Under the pieces are notes generated by a model, which did not search any database, was not told the origin of the DNA, and saw only the letters and a list, made by a program, of their open reading frames with translations. Of a stretch of DNA of 64,000 bases, positions 32,894 through 43,038 are shown one piece after another. This stretch comes from Cyanophora paradoxa (Eukaryota > Glaucocystophyceae > Cyanophorales > Cyanophoraceae), in assembly GCA_004431415.1 (NCBI GenBank), contig QPMI01000400.1, positions 186,001-250,000 on the forward strand. The letters are read 5' to 3'. Numbering within the stretch: position 1 is the stretch's first letter; every line of letters starts with the position of its first letter. The position numbers and the translations under genes are program-made.

Positions 32894-35546
32894 GTAGGGG
32901 ACCTGCGGGGGTCAGGGGCGGGCGTCGCGGGGCGGGGGCGGGGGCGGGGCCGGGCGCACGAGGTCGAGGTGGTGGGAGGGCGCCGGGGCGCCCAGCGCGT
33001 GCGCGTGCGCCACGCGCGCCGCCTCCCGCTCCAAGGCCGCCCGCGCCTCCGCGCCCCTGTGCCCCCCGCCGTACTTGGCGGCCCGCGGCGTGTACCGCTC
33101 CTCAAAGAGGCGGCCGGCGGGGAGCTTGAGGCGCCCGGCCGCGTGGGAGGCGGCCGGCTGGTCGGGCCCGTCGGCGCCGCCGTCGCCGTCGTCGCCGTCG
33201 AGCTGCTGGTCGTCGTGGTCGAGGCGGGCGCGCCCGGCGAGCTTCGTCAGCCGATCCTCCAGCTTCTTGTCGTACAGGTCCTTCTGCTCCCCGCCCCGCC
33301 CAGCTCGCACCGGCCCCGCGCGGCGAGCGGCGCGGGCGGGGCCGGGGAGGCGCACGAGCTGGTCGAGGCCGGCGCGGCCGTTGGGCCCGAACTGCAGGTT
33401 TGGCTCCAGCGTCTGCCCGCGGTACAGCGCCAGCTGCCAGTCCGCCAGCTTCGCGCTCATTGGCCGCGTCTGCCCCGCCCGCCGCGTGAGGCCGGCAGCG
33501 GGGCGAAAGGAGGGGGCAGGGAAAGGGGGGTACGCGCCTCGACCTGGGACTTCCAGGAGGTGGACTTGACGCCCTTGTACTTGCCGGTGGTCTCGAAGTA
33601 GCACTTGGAGAAGTCCTTCTCCCAGTCCTTGACCTTGTTGTTCCAGACGAGGGCCTCACAGACGGGGATGCGGATGACGTGCAGGCCGCACTTCTGGAGG
33701 TAGTCGGGGACGACGTTCTCGAAGCCCTCCTTGTAGATGACGCCCTGGCGGAAGAAGGCCTCCAGCGCCGAGGCGCAGGCGTTGACGAGGAGGCGGTCCC
33801 CCGGCGGCTCCCACACGAACATGTTGTACTTGCCGCTGATCGCGAAGCGCGCCGTCCACGGCAGGTCCGCCTGCCCCTCGTTGATCGTCCAGATCACGTC
33901 TGCGCCCCGCCGCATCGCATCGGCTCGGCTCGGCTCGGCTCGGACCGGATAGAGGCGGGGGGCGGACCGGCGTGGCCGAAGGGGGGTATGCGGACTTCCT
34001 TGGAGAGCTTCATGATGTAGCTCTTCTCGAAGGACTGCTCGTTGGTCCCCGAGAAGTTGACGTTCATGTACGCCTCCGCCTTCACCGAGGCGCCCCCCAC
34101 GGGCGTCTTGATCCGCGCCTCCGCCCGCACGCTCGCCCCCGTGTCGATCCTGCCGTCCCGCACCGCCCCGCCCCGCGTCGGCGGGGGCACGCGGGGCGGG
34201 CGGGGCGGGCGCGCACGCGTAGTCGCTCTGCATGCTCTCCGTGTCGCGGATGATCGCCTCCTTCGAGACGACCTCCGTCTGCCGCACCCCGCGCGCCGTC
34301 GGCCCTCGCGCCCGGGCGGGGATCCGGGCGTGGCGGGGCGCGGGGCACCTGGATGCCGGGCGAGTCGTTGTCGGCGTCCGCCGAAATCACCTGCCCCGGC
34401 CGCTCGTCTGCCGTCCCCCGCGCCCCGTCAGCCCCCGCCGCTGCCGCCCCGTGCCGGGCGCTCGGCCGCCGGGCGCACTCAGGTTCTTGTCAACCTGCGG
34501 GCGGCGCCGGGGGTGAGATGGCGGGGCGGGGCGGGGCGGGGCGGGGCGGGGCGGGCGGGGCGGGCGGGGCGGGCGCGCCTTGCCGTACTTGAAGTCGCTG
34601 AGCTCGATCTTGAAGTCGGGGCCTTCGCGAGGTCCGTGCCCGACACGACGCACTTGGCCTTGACCACGCGGCCGCCCTCCTTCATCCCGTGCCGGGGCGC
34701 CCCCTGGCACAGCGCCTTCGTGTACCGCGCCACCACGTCCGGGATCTGCGCCCCGCCGCCCCGCCCCTCAGCCGCCCCGCCGCCCGCCCCCGGCCCCCGC
34801 CCGGCCCCGCATCGCCCGCACCCTGAGGACCTTCTCGTTGCTCGCCACTTCCTTGTCGCCCACTGCGGCGGGGCGCGCGATCAGCAGGCGCCGGGCGCGC
34901 GCCGGCGGCCGGCGCAGCGCGGGGCGCGCCCTTGGAGGCCATGTTGACGCCGGCGGGCCCGAGCACCTCCCGAATGATCTTCAGCACCTCCTTCTGCCCG
35001 TACTTGGGCGACCCTGCCCCGCCCCCGTCAGCCCCCAGCTCCCCGCGCTGCGCATCGCTTCCCGAGAGGGCCCTCCGCTGATATACACGCACCGACAGTG
35101 TACCTGAGCAACGGCACACGCTTAGCACTCCGGGCGCCCACGCGGAGGCAGCAAGCGGGCATGCCCGTGCTCACCATCCTTTGCCGTCAGGGTAGACTTG
35201 CCGGTTTGGCTCTGGCGCCACTGTCATGGGAGGATATGTTGGCCCTTGTGGTACTGAGCTCCGCGTCAGTCGCACGCCGGGCTGTCGAAGGCGGACAGAC
35301 TGCGGCGCACCGGGCGGCTTGGAAACAACGACAGGCCGCGGCGGGATAACAGGGCTGAAGGTCGAATCAGCGCTCGCACAAAGATGCGGGGCAAAGTGGA
35401 ACTCACGGAGCAGGCGGCGGGGGCGGCGGCCGTGGCGGAGGCGGCGGCGGAGGCGGCGGGCTGCGTCTTCGACTGCGGGCACGGTACGGGTCAAGACGCC
35501 GCGCTCGACACGCTCGGCACGGGCCGAACCTCGACCCGCCTCCCAT
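32701..35546 (-). CDS. Paralogue B of the unrecognised two-copy family, with a possible frameshift
   Basis: This is the inverted partner of paralogue A. The proposed start is ATG 35546 with an 11-nt first exon, then a proline-rich exon, VVVSKPP, and a microexon at 35093-35103. Core segments are KYGQKEVLKIIREVLG, VARYTKALCQGAPRHG, VIWTINEGQ, ALEAFFRQGVIYKEGF, QKCGLHVIRIPVCEAL, STSWKSQVE and DWQLALYRGQ. The C-terminal end is Gly/Glu-rich (FFFAGADS) with TGA at 32701-32703. A GCGCG-donor (GC-AG) intron and the 76-bp intron 34746-34821 are present; the latter is missing in paralogue A. Near 34616-34626 the frame shifts by one base relative to A, which would break the protein unless there is an assembly error or unrecognised splicing. 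Function unknown. Confidence 0.65.
34746..34821 (-). other. Intron present only in paralogue B
   Basis: A 76-bp intron with GTGCG donor and GGCGCAG acceptor lies just before IPDVVARYTKAL. Paralogue A is uninterrupted at the same site (ALKIPEAVQRYTKAL). Together with the two introns unique to A, this shows intron turnover in both directions since duplication. Confidence 0.75.
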
Positions 35547-35947
35547 CGCGCCAGCGCCGGCCCAGCGGCTGTTTTTCGGACTTTTTCCAGTGCGGGGGTA
35601 CGCCCGCGGGCCGCCTGATGAAGACCGTCGACCGGTACCAGGCTGCCGATGCAACGAGCACCGATGCCGCTATAGCTAGCGCTTCGATCTGGCCTCAAAC
35701 TCTCTCTCGCGCCGGTAGAGCGAAGTTAGCATGCGAGGCCGCGGTGCACGCGATCGCATGCGCGAGCTCTAGATCTGGGCCGCGGCCGCGGCGCCGGCCG
35801 CGGCGCCGTCGATGTCTATTGGCGAGGCTAGTTTTGCAGCTGGCCAGTGAAGCCGTGCGGGAGCGCGGTATACGTAATTTACGTTCTCGCAGCCGAGGAC
35901 AGACGCACAGTTATAATTACGTGCCACGCGAGGGCGGCGGCTCGTGC

Positions 35948-37809
35948 TCAGAGGGCGAGGGGGAAGGGGGCGATCTCGGCGTCGAAGTAGCGCTCCGGGT
36001 CCTCGTCCGGCACGCTGCGGGCGCCGGCGGCGTCAGGAGCGTGCGGGGGCCGCGCCGGGAGGCGCGCGCGCTCGCCTGTGGTTGATGAAGTTGTAGGAGC
36101 CGCGCATGGAGCCGCGCTCGCCCCGCAGCGGGCACGCGCTCACGTACTCGAAGCGCCCGCCCCGCGGCTCCAGGCACGGCGTCTCCCCGACCACCCCGGG
36201 GCCCCGCACCTGCCCCCGTCCCCCGCGTCAGTGCCGGCGGGCCCCGGCGACGCGGCGGGTGCGGGGCGCGGGTGCGGGCCTCCTCGATCTCGCCGTTCGT
36301 GTCGGTGATTTGCCAGTAGCGCCGGAGCAGCTGCACGCGGTCCGTCGGATCTGCCCGTCCATGTCAGCGGCGCGGCGCGGGGGGGCCGCGGGGCGGGAGC
36401 GGGGCGCGCGGCGCACGATTGTTGGCGATGCGGATGCGATAGGCCCCTGTCCGAATTTATTTTTAGCGGGGCCGCACAGCCGAATTACGCGGAGCGCTCC
36501 GAATTAGCGGGGCCGCACAGAAGTACTGCATGCCGGGGCGCGAGCGCTCCGGGACGAAGAGGGTGTGGACGACGACCTCGACGCCCCGCGTCGTCGCGCG
36601 GCTCCCGAAGCGGAAGAGGTCGATGCCCGAGGGGGTCACGTCGTACCGCCCGGCCTCGAGCTCGCCGAGGAACTTGTCGAACCAGGCGGAGAAGCTGGGG
36701 GCGAGCGGCAGCAGCATCCCCTCCCGGAAGAAGGGCATCACGACGGAGCCGACCGGCCTGCGGGGGCCTCAGGCGCCCCCCGGGCCCGGCACGGGCACGG
36801 TCGCCCCGCCCCGGCGCACTGCGGGTTGCTCGGTTTCCGACTCTCGATCTGCTGCTGCGTCGACTCCAGCATGACGGCCAGCGGGAAGCGGTCAAACGGA
36901 GCGCCGGCCGGGCACGCGAACGGAAGGACGCAGCCGTAGTTCAGCGCGACGCTGCGGGATGCGCTCGGGCGGTGAGGCGGGAGCAAAGCGCAGGAGCAGC
37001 GCGCCACTCACAGGCGGTCGTAGCACGACTGCAGGAGGGGGCGGGGGAGGAAGCAGTACCCTCCGGCGAGGGCCCCGTCGTGAGCCGAGTCCTCGCCGTC
37101 GCGCGTGAAACTCTGTTGCCCACGCTCATTTAGGAGGGGCCGAGGAAATTCAGCCAGCGAGGAGGGACCGCGACGGCCCGCGCACCTGGCCTCCGACAAT
37201 CATGAGGGAGTGCTTCAAGTCGCGCGGCAGCCGCCCCTGTGCGGTCCTTTCCATTGCAGCGACTTCTTCAGGACTGCAGGGTGGGAGGAGCGTGCCCTGC
37301 GCACTCGCAGGTTCAGGCGCTCGATGGTTCGCAAGCGACATCAGACCCACCAGGACGTGCGACGCCTTATTGAGCTGGAGCCAGGTCCGCAGGCGAGTCC
37401 AGAGCGATAGAACCCTTCTGTACGTCTGGCAGTCTCCCTCGAACTGCACAAAGAGTGCCTTGCTGCGGTGTCGGCGGCATCAGGCGTCCGTGAGGCCCTT
37501 GGGCGGCCGGCGCGCGACGCACTAGGATTCCCGGAACGACGCGGCGCGAAGCTGATCCGTACACCTGCATGCGCGCATGACAGCGTATGAGCGGGCGTAT
37601 GCAATGATTTGGCGGCGTCGCATTGCAACGGCAGCTCCGACACAGCTAGCTCACCAATCGCGTTCGTGCAGCTGCTTCCAAAGCGGATCGCAGGAGGAAG
37701 CAGCTGCGAGGACGTGGAATCGACGGCAGGTCGAGCTCAGATTCAGCACATCCTTCACGCCAAGCGACAGTGCGACGTGCAAGACGAGCTCGTCGGGAAG
37801 CGCCTCCAT
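35948..37809 (-). CDS. F-box protein with SUKH-like and ApaG domains (FBXO3/SKIP16-like)
   Basis: The ATG at 37809 starts MEALPDELVLHVALSLGVKD, an F-box, followed by NLSSTCRRFHVLAA and DPLWKQLHERDW. The middle part matches the SMI1/KNR4 (SUKH) region of FBXO3-type proteins: WTRLRTWLQLN, SPEEVAAMERTAQGRLPRDL, then FREGMLLPLAPSFSAWFDKF. The C-terminal ApaG (DUF525) domain reads AYRIRIANN, VQLLRRYWQITDTNGEIEE, GVVGETPCLEPRGG, FEYVSACPLRGERG, MRGSYNFIN and ERYFDAEIAPFPLAL, then TGA at 35948. This F-box/SUKH/ApaG order is characteristic of FBXO3 and plant SKIP16, SCF ubiquitin-ligase adaptors. One intron has its donor sequence duplicated 44 nt apart. Confidence 0.85.
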
Positions 37810-38140
37810 TAGCTGTGTTTACAATTTACGTATACACGGCCTCGCCGCTGTCACGCTGTACTCCCCTCCAAATCGATCCCCTCAGACTCGACCCCCCTCA
37901 GACCTCAAGTGTGCCACGTGCACGGAGCGCGCGCTTCGACCAGGGTCGTTGTGCACTCACTACTGAAACAGGGACGGCGCGCGGGAGGGCAGAGCTGCAG
38001 GCCGTGAGGGGGCGGGGCGGCTACAAGAACTAATCGAAGCGGCGCAGGGGCGGACTACAGCTTGTCGCCCCCGTAGGTAGCACTAGACCCAGCTAGCTCT
38101 TTGCGATGTCCGCAGCTAGCATGCCTGTGTTATCAATGCG

Positions 38141-38300
38141 CTACAAGAACTTCATGGCCTCGCGCAGGATCAGATCGAGCTGCTTCGCGATCGCGTTCCG
38201 GTTGCTGCCGAACATCTTCACGAAGGTCTTGTCGTCCTTCTTCCGCTCGTACACCGCCTTCAGCTGCGCTCCCCCGGCGTGAGGGGCGGCCGAGCCGCGT

Positions 38301-38338
<38 letters not shown>

Positions 38339-39870
38339 GTAGCTCGACGGGGCGCGGCGGGCGGGGCGCACGCGATCGACGGCGGCGATGAGCTGCTGCG
38401 GGGTGCACCAGAGGAGCTCCTCGCCGCGCTCGTTGAACTCGGGCCCGGGCGTGAACGCGTCCTCCATCATCGCGCGGATCTGCTGCGGGTCGCGGGTCGT
38501 GCAGAGGGCGGCCAGGATGCGCGTCTCGGGCGGCAGCATCGTCATCCGCGGGTCCGGGAACTTCGAGTACATATACGCCATCGACTCCATCACCTGCGCG
38601 CCCGCCCCGTCGCCCCCCGCCCCGCCCTGGCGAGCGCGGCGCGCCGGCTCCGCACCTCCTGCTTGTTCATGGGGAGGGGCGCCTCGTAGCCGAAGGCGCC
38701 GCCGCCGCCGAAGAGGTCCCCGAGGTTCCCGAAGAGGCTCGCCCCCTGCCCGCCCCCGTCCTGCGCCCCCGGGGCGCCCGCCGCGCCGCCGAGGCCTCCC
38801 GCGCCGGCGAGCCCCGAGAGCCCCGAGAGGCCCGACAGATCGAGGAGGGGCGGCTGGGCCGTCTCCTCGGAGCCGTTGGGGGGCGGCAGGAAGTCGGGGT
38901 TGTCCGAGAGGACTTGCGGCGTCAACACCGGCATGCCGCCTGGGCGCGGCTGTTCAGTAACGCACGCGGGAGTGTGCGCTCAGCAACCTCACGCACCTGC
39001 AAGGACGGTGCGCTCGTCCATCGTCTTGAGGAGGGCGAAGAGGGTCTTCATCTCCGTCTCTATCTTGTCCTTGACGCTCTGAGGCGACGCGCGCGGGCGT
39101 CACGCGTACGCGCGCTTGTATTAGCGCGGACCACGCGGACCTGGTCCTCGGAGCGATCGACGTACGCGCGCGCGTTGAGGAAGAAGTCGGCCCCCATCTC
39201 CTCGTAGTGCTGCGCCACGAGCTCCTCGCGCTTATCCGCCGGGCACTCCAGGTACTGCTCCAGAAGGGCCTGTGCGCTCGCTATTCTCCGCTCGATCTGC
39301 GCGAGGCGCGTGGGCCCGAGCGATCACGGCGGACTGCGGGCGCTGCACCCACCTCGGGGATGGCAGCGAGCAGGTCGCGGGCGACTTCCTTCTCGCGATC
39401 GAACACGTCTTCGTCCTCCAGCTTCCGCTCGAGGTAGCGCACCAACAGCTCCCGCACACCTGTCCAAGACTTCGAGAATGTGATGAACTTGGGCCAGTTC
39501 TCCTGCGAGTTGTTCTTGAAGATGCCGAACAACTTCTCCAGCGTTGCATCGTCAACGGCATCGGATTCCGAGTCCCCGCCTGCGCGCGCCGCTGTCAGCC
39601 CCGACAGCATGAATCGACGCGCAAGCGGACTCGCCGACCTTGTCCCGCGGAGCACACAACCGGTGTCCGGAGTTGCGGCACGGTAGCTACATGCTTTCTG
39701 CACGTGAAGACGGGCGCCCCGATGAAAGATCGCTTGGCACGCGCGATCCTGGCGTGAGGCTGCTGAACGCGCTGTGGAGCGGACTGCGCCGCACAGACAA
39801 CCGAAGCTGCTACAGCGGGCTCCTGCGGCGCCCTGAGGGCCGCGACGCTAGCGCTACAGAAGCAGGCCAT
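38141..39870 (-). CDS. Putative plastid-targeted protein of unknown function
   Basis: I do not recognise the family. The ATG at 39870 gives MACFCSASVAALRAPQ followed by an Ala/Ser/Arg-rich, acid-poor stretch (RIARAKRSFIGAPVFTC), which looks like a transit peptide. After an intron the mature part reads VDDATLEKLFGIFKNNSQEN, TGVRELLVRYLERKL, EVARDLLAAIPE, YLECPADKREELVAQHYEEM, a Gly/Asp-rich linker, then ESMAYMYSKFPDPRMTMLPP, DPQQIRAMMEDAFTPG and ERKKDDKTFVKMFGSNRNAI, ending LREAMKFL and TAG at 38141. It is mostly helical with no obvious catalytic motif. The last intron contains a run of 34 identical bases. Confidence 0.6.
38302..38335. repeat. Homopolymer run of 34 G (C on the gene strand)
   Basis: An uninterrupted run of 34 G on the plus strand sits inside the last intron of the minus-strand putative plastid gene, so it is poly-C in the transcript. 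Its exact length may be a sequencing or assembly artefact. Confidence 0.85.
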
Positions 39871-40385
39871 CGGGCGCAACACTGTACCCCAACAATCGGG
39901 GGTTTCCAACGCCCAAGCCAGCCGCCACCCGCTTGACAGACTCGGCGCGGGAGCGCTCGGCAAGCTCAATCCGGGCGTCGGGACGAGTCCCTCGCCCAGC
40001 CCGACCCGTCGCGCACATAATAGCGGAGCCGTTCGTCTACCGTAAGCCGGATTGCCGCGGCCCTAACATCGATCTTCCATTCAAGTCGCCCCCCGCCCCG
40101 TCGGCGGGGGGGCGGTGGCACGCGTGCCCTTGCGCGACCTGACACTCGGAGGCGGGCGGCGCAGCTCAGTACTGTAGTCAGTAGTCGCCTTAGACCCACA
40201 GCACTTGGCCCTCTGAACACAACAGCAGCCTTGCCCCAGCGCAACGCCTCTCAGGGCGAGTAACCGCCTCGCCCGCACCGCCGCCGGCGAGCCGGGAACC
40301 GTGCCGGAGTTTGTTGTTTGCCATGGCGAATCTTACGACGGTGCGAATCCAGTCTCAGTACTAGATACAGATCCTCATACTAGAT
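39871..40385. promoter_or_regulatory. Divergent intergenic region, no gene seen
   Basis: About 515 bp lie between the starts of the minus-strand putative plastid gene and the plus-strand carboxypeptidase. I see no convincing exon. The right half is less GC-rich, with two TACTAGATA(C/T)(A/G)GAT copies at about 40360 and 40378. It presumably holds both promoters. Confidence 0.4.
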
Positions 40386-42769
40386 ATGGATTCTAATGTT
40401 CAGGGCATGCCGCCTGGCATCGCCGCCGCCTAGCTAGCTCCGCCGTCCGGAGCTGACCGCCGTGTCCCAGGTGGCTGCGCCCTATTGTGCAGGCCCACCA
40501 CGCGTCACCTGCCGTTTCTGGTGCATCGTGGATCCTCGCACGGGCAAGGTCCTCTGGGGCTGCCAAGAGGTATGGGCGGCAGCTGCCCCCGCTCGGCCGC
40601 AGCTCGCCGTTGACTTCAAGGGCGCAGAACAAGAAGCGCGAGATCGCGAGCTTGACGAAGATGATGGTGCGGAAGCGTCGCGGGCGGCCGCACGGGGCGG
40701 GGCGGGGCGGGGCGCGGGCTGAGCGGTGCCGGGGCGGCGGCGGCAGACGGCGTTGGTGATCTCGCGGATCGCGGAGAGGGATCCGTCGGTGCTGGATGAG
40801 CTCGTGCTGGTCTCCGAGCGCGCCGCCGGCATGAACGGCACCAGCGCCACCCTCAGGGCCTACGAGCGCGTGCGCCTTGACCCCGCGCGCCGGCGGCGTG
40901 GCGGCAGGGGCCGACGGGTGCGCAGGCGACGGTGCGGGACCTGCTGTTCGGGCTGATGCTTCCGAGCGGCAACGACGCCGCCGTCGCCCTCGCGGAGCAC
41001 TTCGGCGCCCTCCTCCTCGCCCAGCGGGCCGGCCTCCAGCGCCGCCCCGCCCGCGCCGCCCCGCAGCCGGCCCCGGCCCCGCCCCCGGCCCCGGCCTCGG
41101 AAGACGGCGACCGGTACGAGGACGACGAGGACGAGGACGACGAGGAGGAGGAGCAGGATGAGGTCGAAGAGGCGGATGAGGGGGCGGAGGGCCGATCGGT
41201 GCGGGGGGGCGGGGCGTGCGAGGAGGAGCCCGGGGCGAGCGGGGCGGGGGCGGGGGAGGGGCGCGGGGAGGAGCGGGGCGCGGGGGACGCGCTGGAGGTG
41301 TTCGTGGAGGAGATGAACCGCGTGGCCGGCGAGCTCGGCATGGCGCACACGCGCTACGGCAACCCGCACGGCCTCTCCCGCCCCGCCCGCTACAACACCA
41401 CCTCCACCTGCGCCGACCAGGCCCGCCTCTCCTGCGCCCTCCTCCGCGTCCCGCTCCTCGCGCACGGTGCGGCGCCGCCCCCCGCCCCCCGCCCCCGGAG
41501 CCGCCGGCCGACGGGGCGGGGCGGGCAGTGGTGCGGCAGAAGCAGCACACGGGGCGGCTGCTCTCGGGGCGGGGCGACGAGGCGCGGGAGGTCGTCTGGC
41601 AGAACACGAACCCGCTGCTGGGCAAGGGCGGCTTCCACGGGACGAAGACGGGGATCACGCCGGTGGCGGGCCCGTGCCTGGCCTCGTCGGCGCGGCGGCG
41701 GGGCGTGCAGCTCGTCATCGTCTCCCTCGCCAGCAGCTCCGTCGAGGCCCGCACCCGCGACCACCGCCTCCTCCTCAAGTGGGCCGCCGCCAACTGCGCC
41801 GCGTCCGCCCCTTCCCCTCCCCCCGCCCCCGCGCCCCGGCTGGCCCTGACGCCTCGCTCCGCGTCGCAGGAATCCGCTGCCGGGGGCCCCCGAGCGGCGG
41901 CGCTCGATCGCCAGCGTGCCCTCCTCGGAGCGCGGCTCCCGGCGGCCCTCGCGCTCCGAGGCCCGCTCCCCGGCCCCGCCCCCGGCCCCGGCCCGCCCGC
42001 CCCAGTCCGGCCGCCCCGCCTCCGGGCCCCTCGCCTTCCCGCGGCCGCGGCCGCCGGCGCAGCCGCCCGAGAGCGCCGCCCCGTCCTCGCCTCACGCGCA
42101 CGCGCACGGGCTCGTACGATCCAGCTCCGTGCGGGCGCGCCCGCCGCCCCGGCCGCCGTCGCCCTCCCTCGCGCGGCCCCGCGCGCTGGGCGGCCCCGGC
42201 GGGCCCGGCGCGTCGCGCCCGCCCGTGAGCGCCGGCGCGCTCCCCTCGGCCACCTCCTCGGCCTCCTCCTCGGCCTCCTCCACGCCCAACTTCTCGCGGG
42301 CCGCGCCGCCCCCGCCTCGCATCCCCGGCCCGTCAGCCATACTCGCGGCCTCGCCCCCGCAGGGGCGCGGGCGGGCGAGGGCGGGGCGGACTCGCAGCGG
42401 AGCAGCGCGGCGAGCGGGCGCAGCGGGAGCGGGGCGGAGGGGGCGTCGCGGACGCCGCCGCTGCCGCCCCTGCAGGCTGCCGCGCCGCAGCCGGGGGTGC
42501 AGCTGCCGCAGGCGGGCTCGATGACGGCGGAGGCGCTGCGGGCGGCGCGGGCGGCGCGGCGCGAGGAGAACCACAAGGCGCTCATCGCGCGCCTCTCGGC
42601 CGAGCTCGACGAGCTGACCGCCCGCTACGACCGCTTCCGCTGCACGTGGCGCCGCGCCGATGAGCCCTCCGCCGTCCCCCGCCTCCCCGGCGCACTCGGC
42701 CCGCCCTTCCTCAGCCGCGCCCCCGCCCCCGCCTACCCCCGTCTGCAGACTGGCATGGTCGTCGCATGA
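40386..42769 (+). CDS. D-alanyl-D-alanine carboxypeptidase-like protein (peptidase S11)
   Basis: S11 serine peptidases (DacA/PBP5 family) trim the terminal D-Ala of peptidoglycan stem peptides. All three active-site motifs are present in the spliced frame: SLTK (40649-40660, catalytic Ser and Lys), SGN (40965-40973) and KTG (41645-41653). The family features WCIVDPRTGKVLWG and TRYGNPHGLS are also seen. Introns include 40667-40746 and one just before NKKREIASL. An acidic low-complexity insert (EDDEDEDDEEEEQ) of roughly 100 residues sits between SGN and NPHGL. The C-terminal half is Pro/Arg/Ser-rich, ending in a helical segment (HKALIARLSAELDELTARYD). The first exon (ATG 40386) is uncertain, and a GC-AG intron may alter the last residues. 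Such enzymes are bacterial in origin; here it is intron-bearing and so resident in the nuclear genome. Its role is unknown. Confidence 0.85.
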
Positions 42770-43038
42770 GCGCTCCGGGCCCGCCGCGGCACACCATCGC
42801 GCCTCTAGGCGCGCCTCCTGTTGTACCAACTCAGTTCGTCTTTTGGCTTCAGCTTTTCTGGTCTTTTCGAATTCGTGTAGAGCATCCCAGGTCAGCGCAC
42901 ATACACACTAGACCCTGTGATTTTCGGTCATCCCATCTTTCAGATTTCTTTGTCAGTTGTTCTATCGATGTTACAGTTTTCAGACACGTCTTCGGCTGCT
43001 GCCTCTGCTTTCAAGGGCTCGGGGTCGGCCCCGCAGGG
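42770..43038. other. AT-richer intergenic stretch
   Basis: Between the convergent carboxypeptidase and CorA-like genes the sequence becomes T-rich (TTTTCTGGTCTTTTCG, TTTCTTTGTCAG). It is probably the two 3' untranslated regions. No exon is evident. Confidence 0.5.

Larger units (their letters stand above)
29679..35624. repeat. Large inverted duplication (arms about 29679-32550 and 32701-35624)
   Basis: The left arm and the reverse complement of the right arm carry the same gene and the same upstream DNA. Similarity begins at CTTCATCAGG (29679), whose complement ends at 35624. It includes long near-identical non-coding runs such as the GTACCCCCGCACTGG block at 29701, and continues through the genes to their tail-to-tail stops. 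The spacer between the stops is about 150 bp. The arms have diverged by substitutions, intron content and at least one apparent frameshift, so the event is not very recent. Confidence 0.85.

Noticed and set aside
34501-34570. GGGGC tandem repeats as CRISPR-like or telomeric array
   Set aside because: They are the complement of CCCCG runs inside a minus-strand intron; the same composition occurs in many introns and there are no spacers.
29930-35240. Perforin (MACPF) domain in the paralogue pair
   Set aside because: The MACPF signature (Y/W-G-T/S-H-F/Y and partner motifs) is absent. Only a loose resemblance to aerolysin-type beta regions remains, and it is kept as weak inference.
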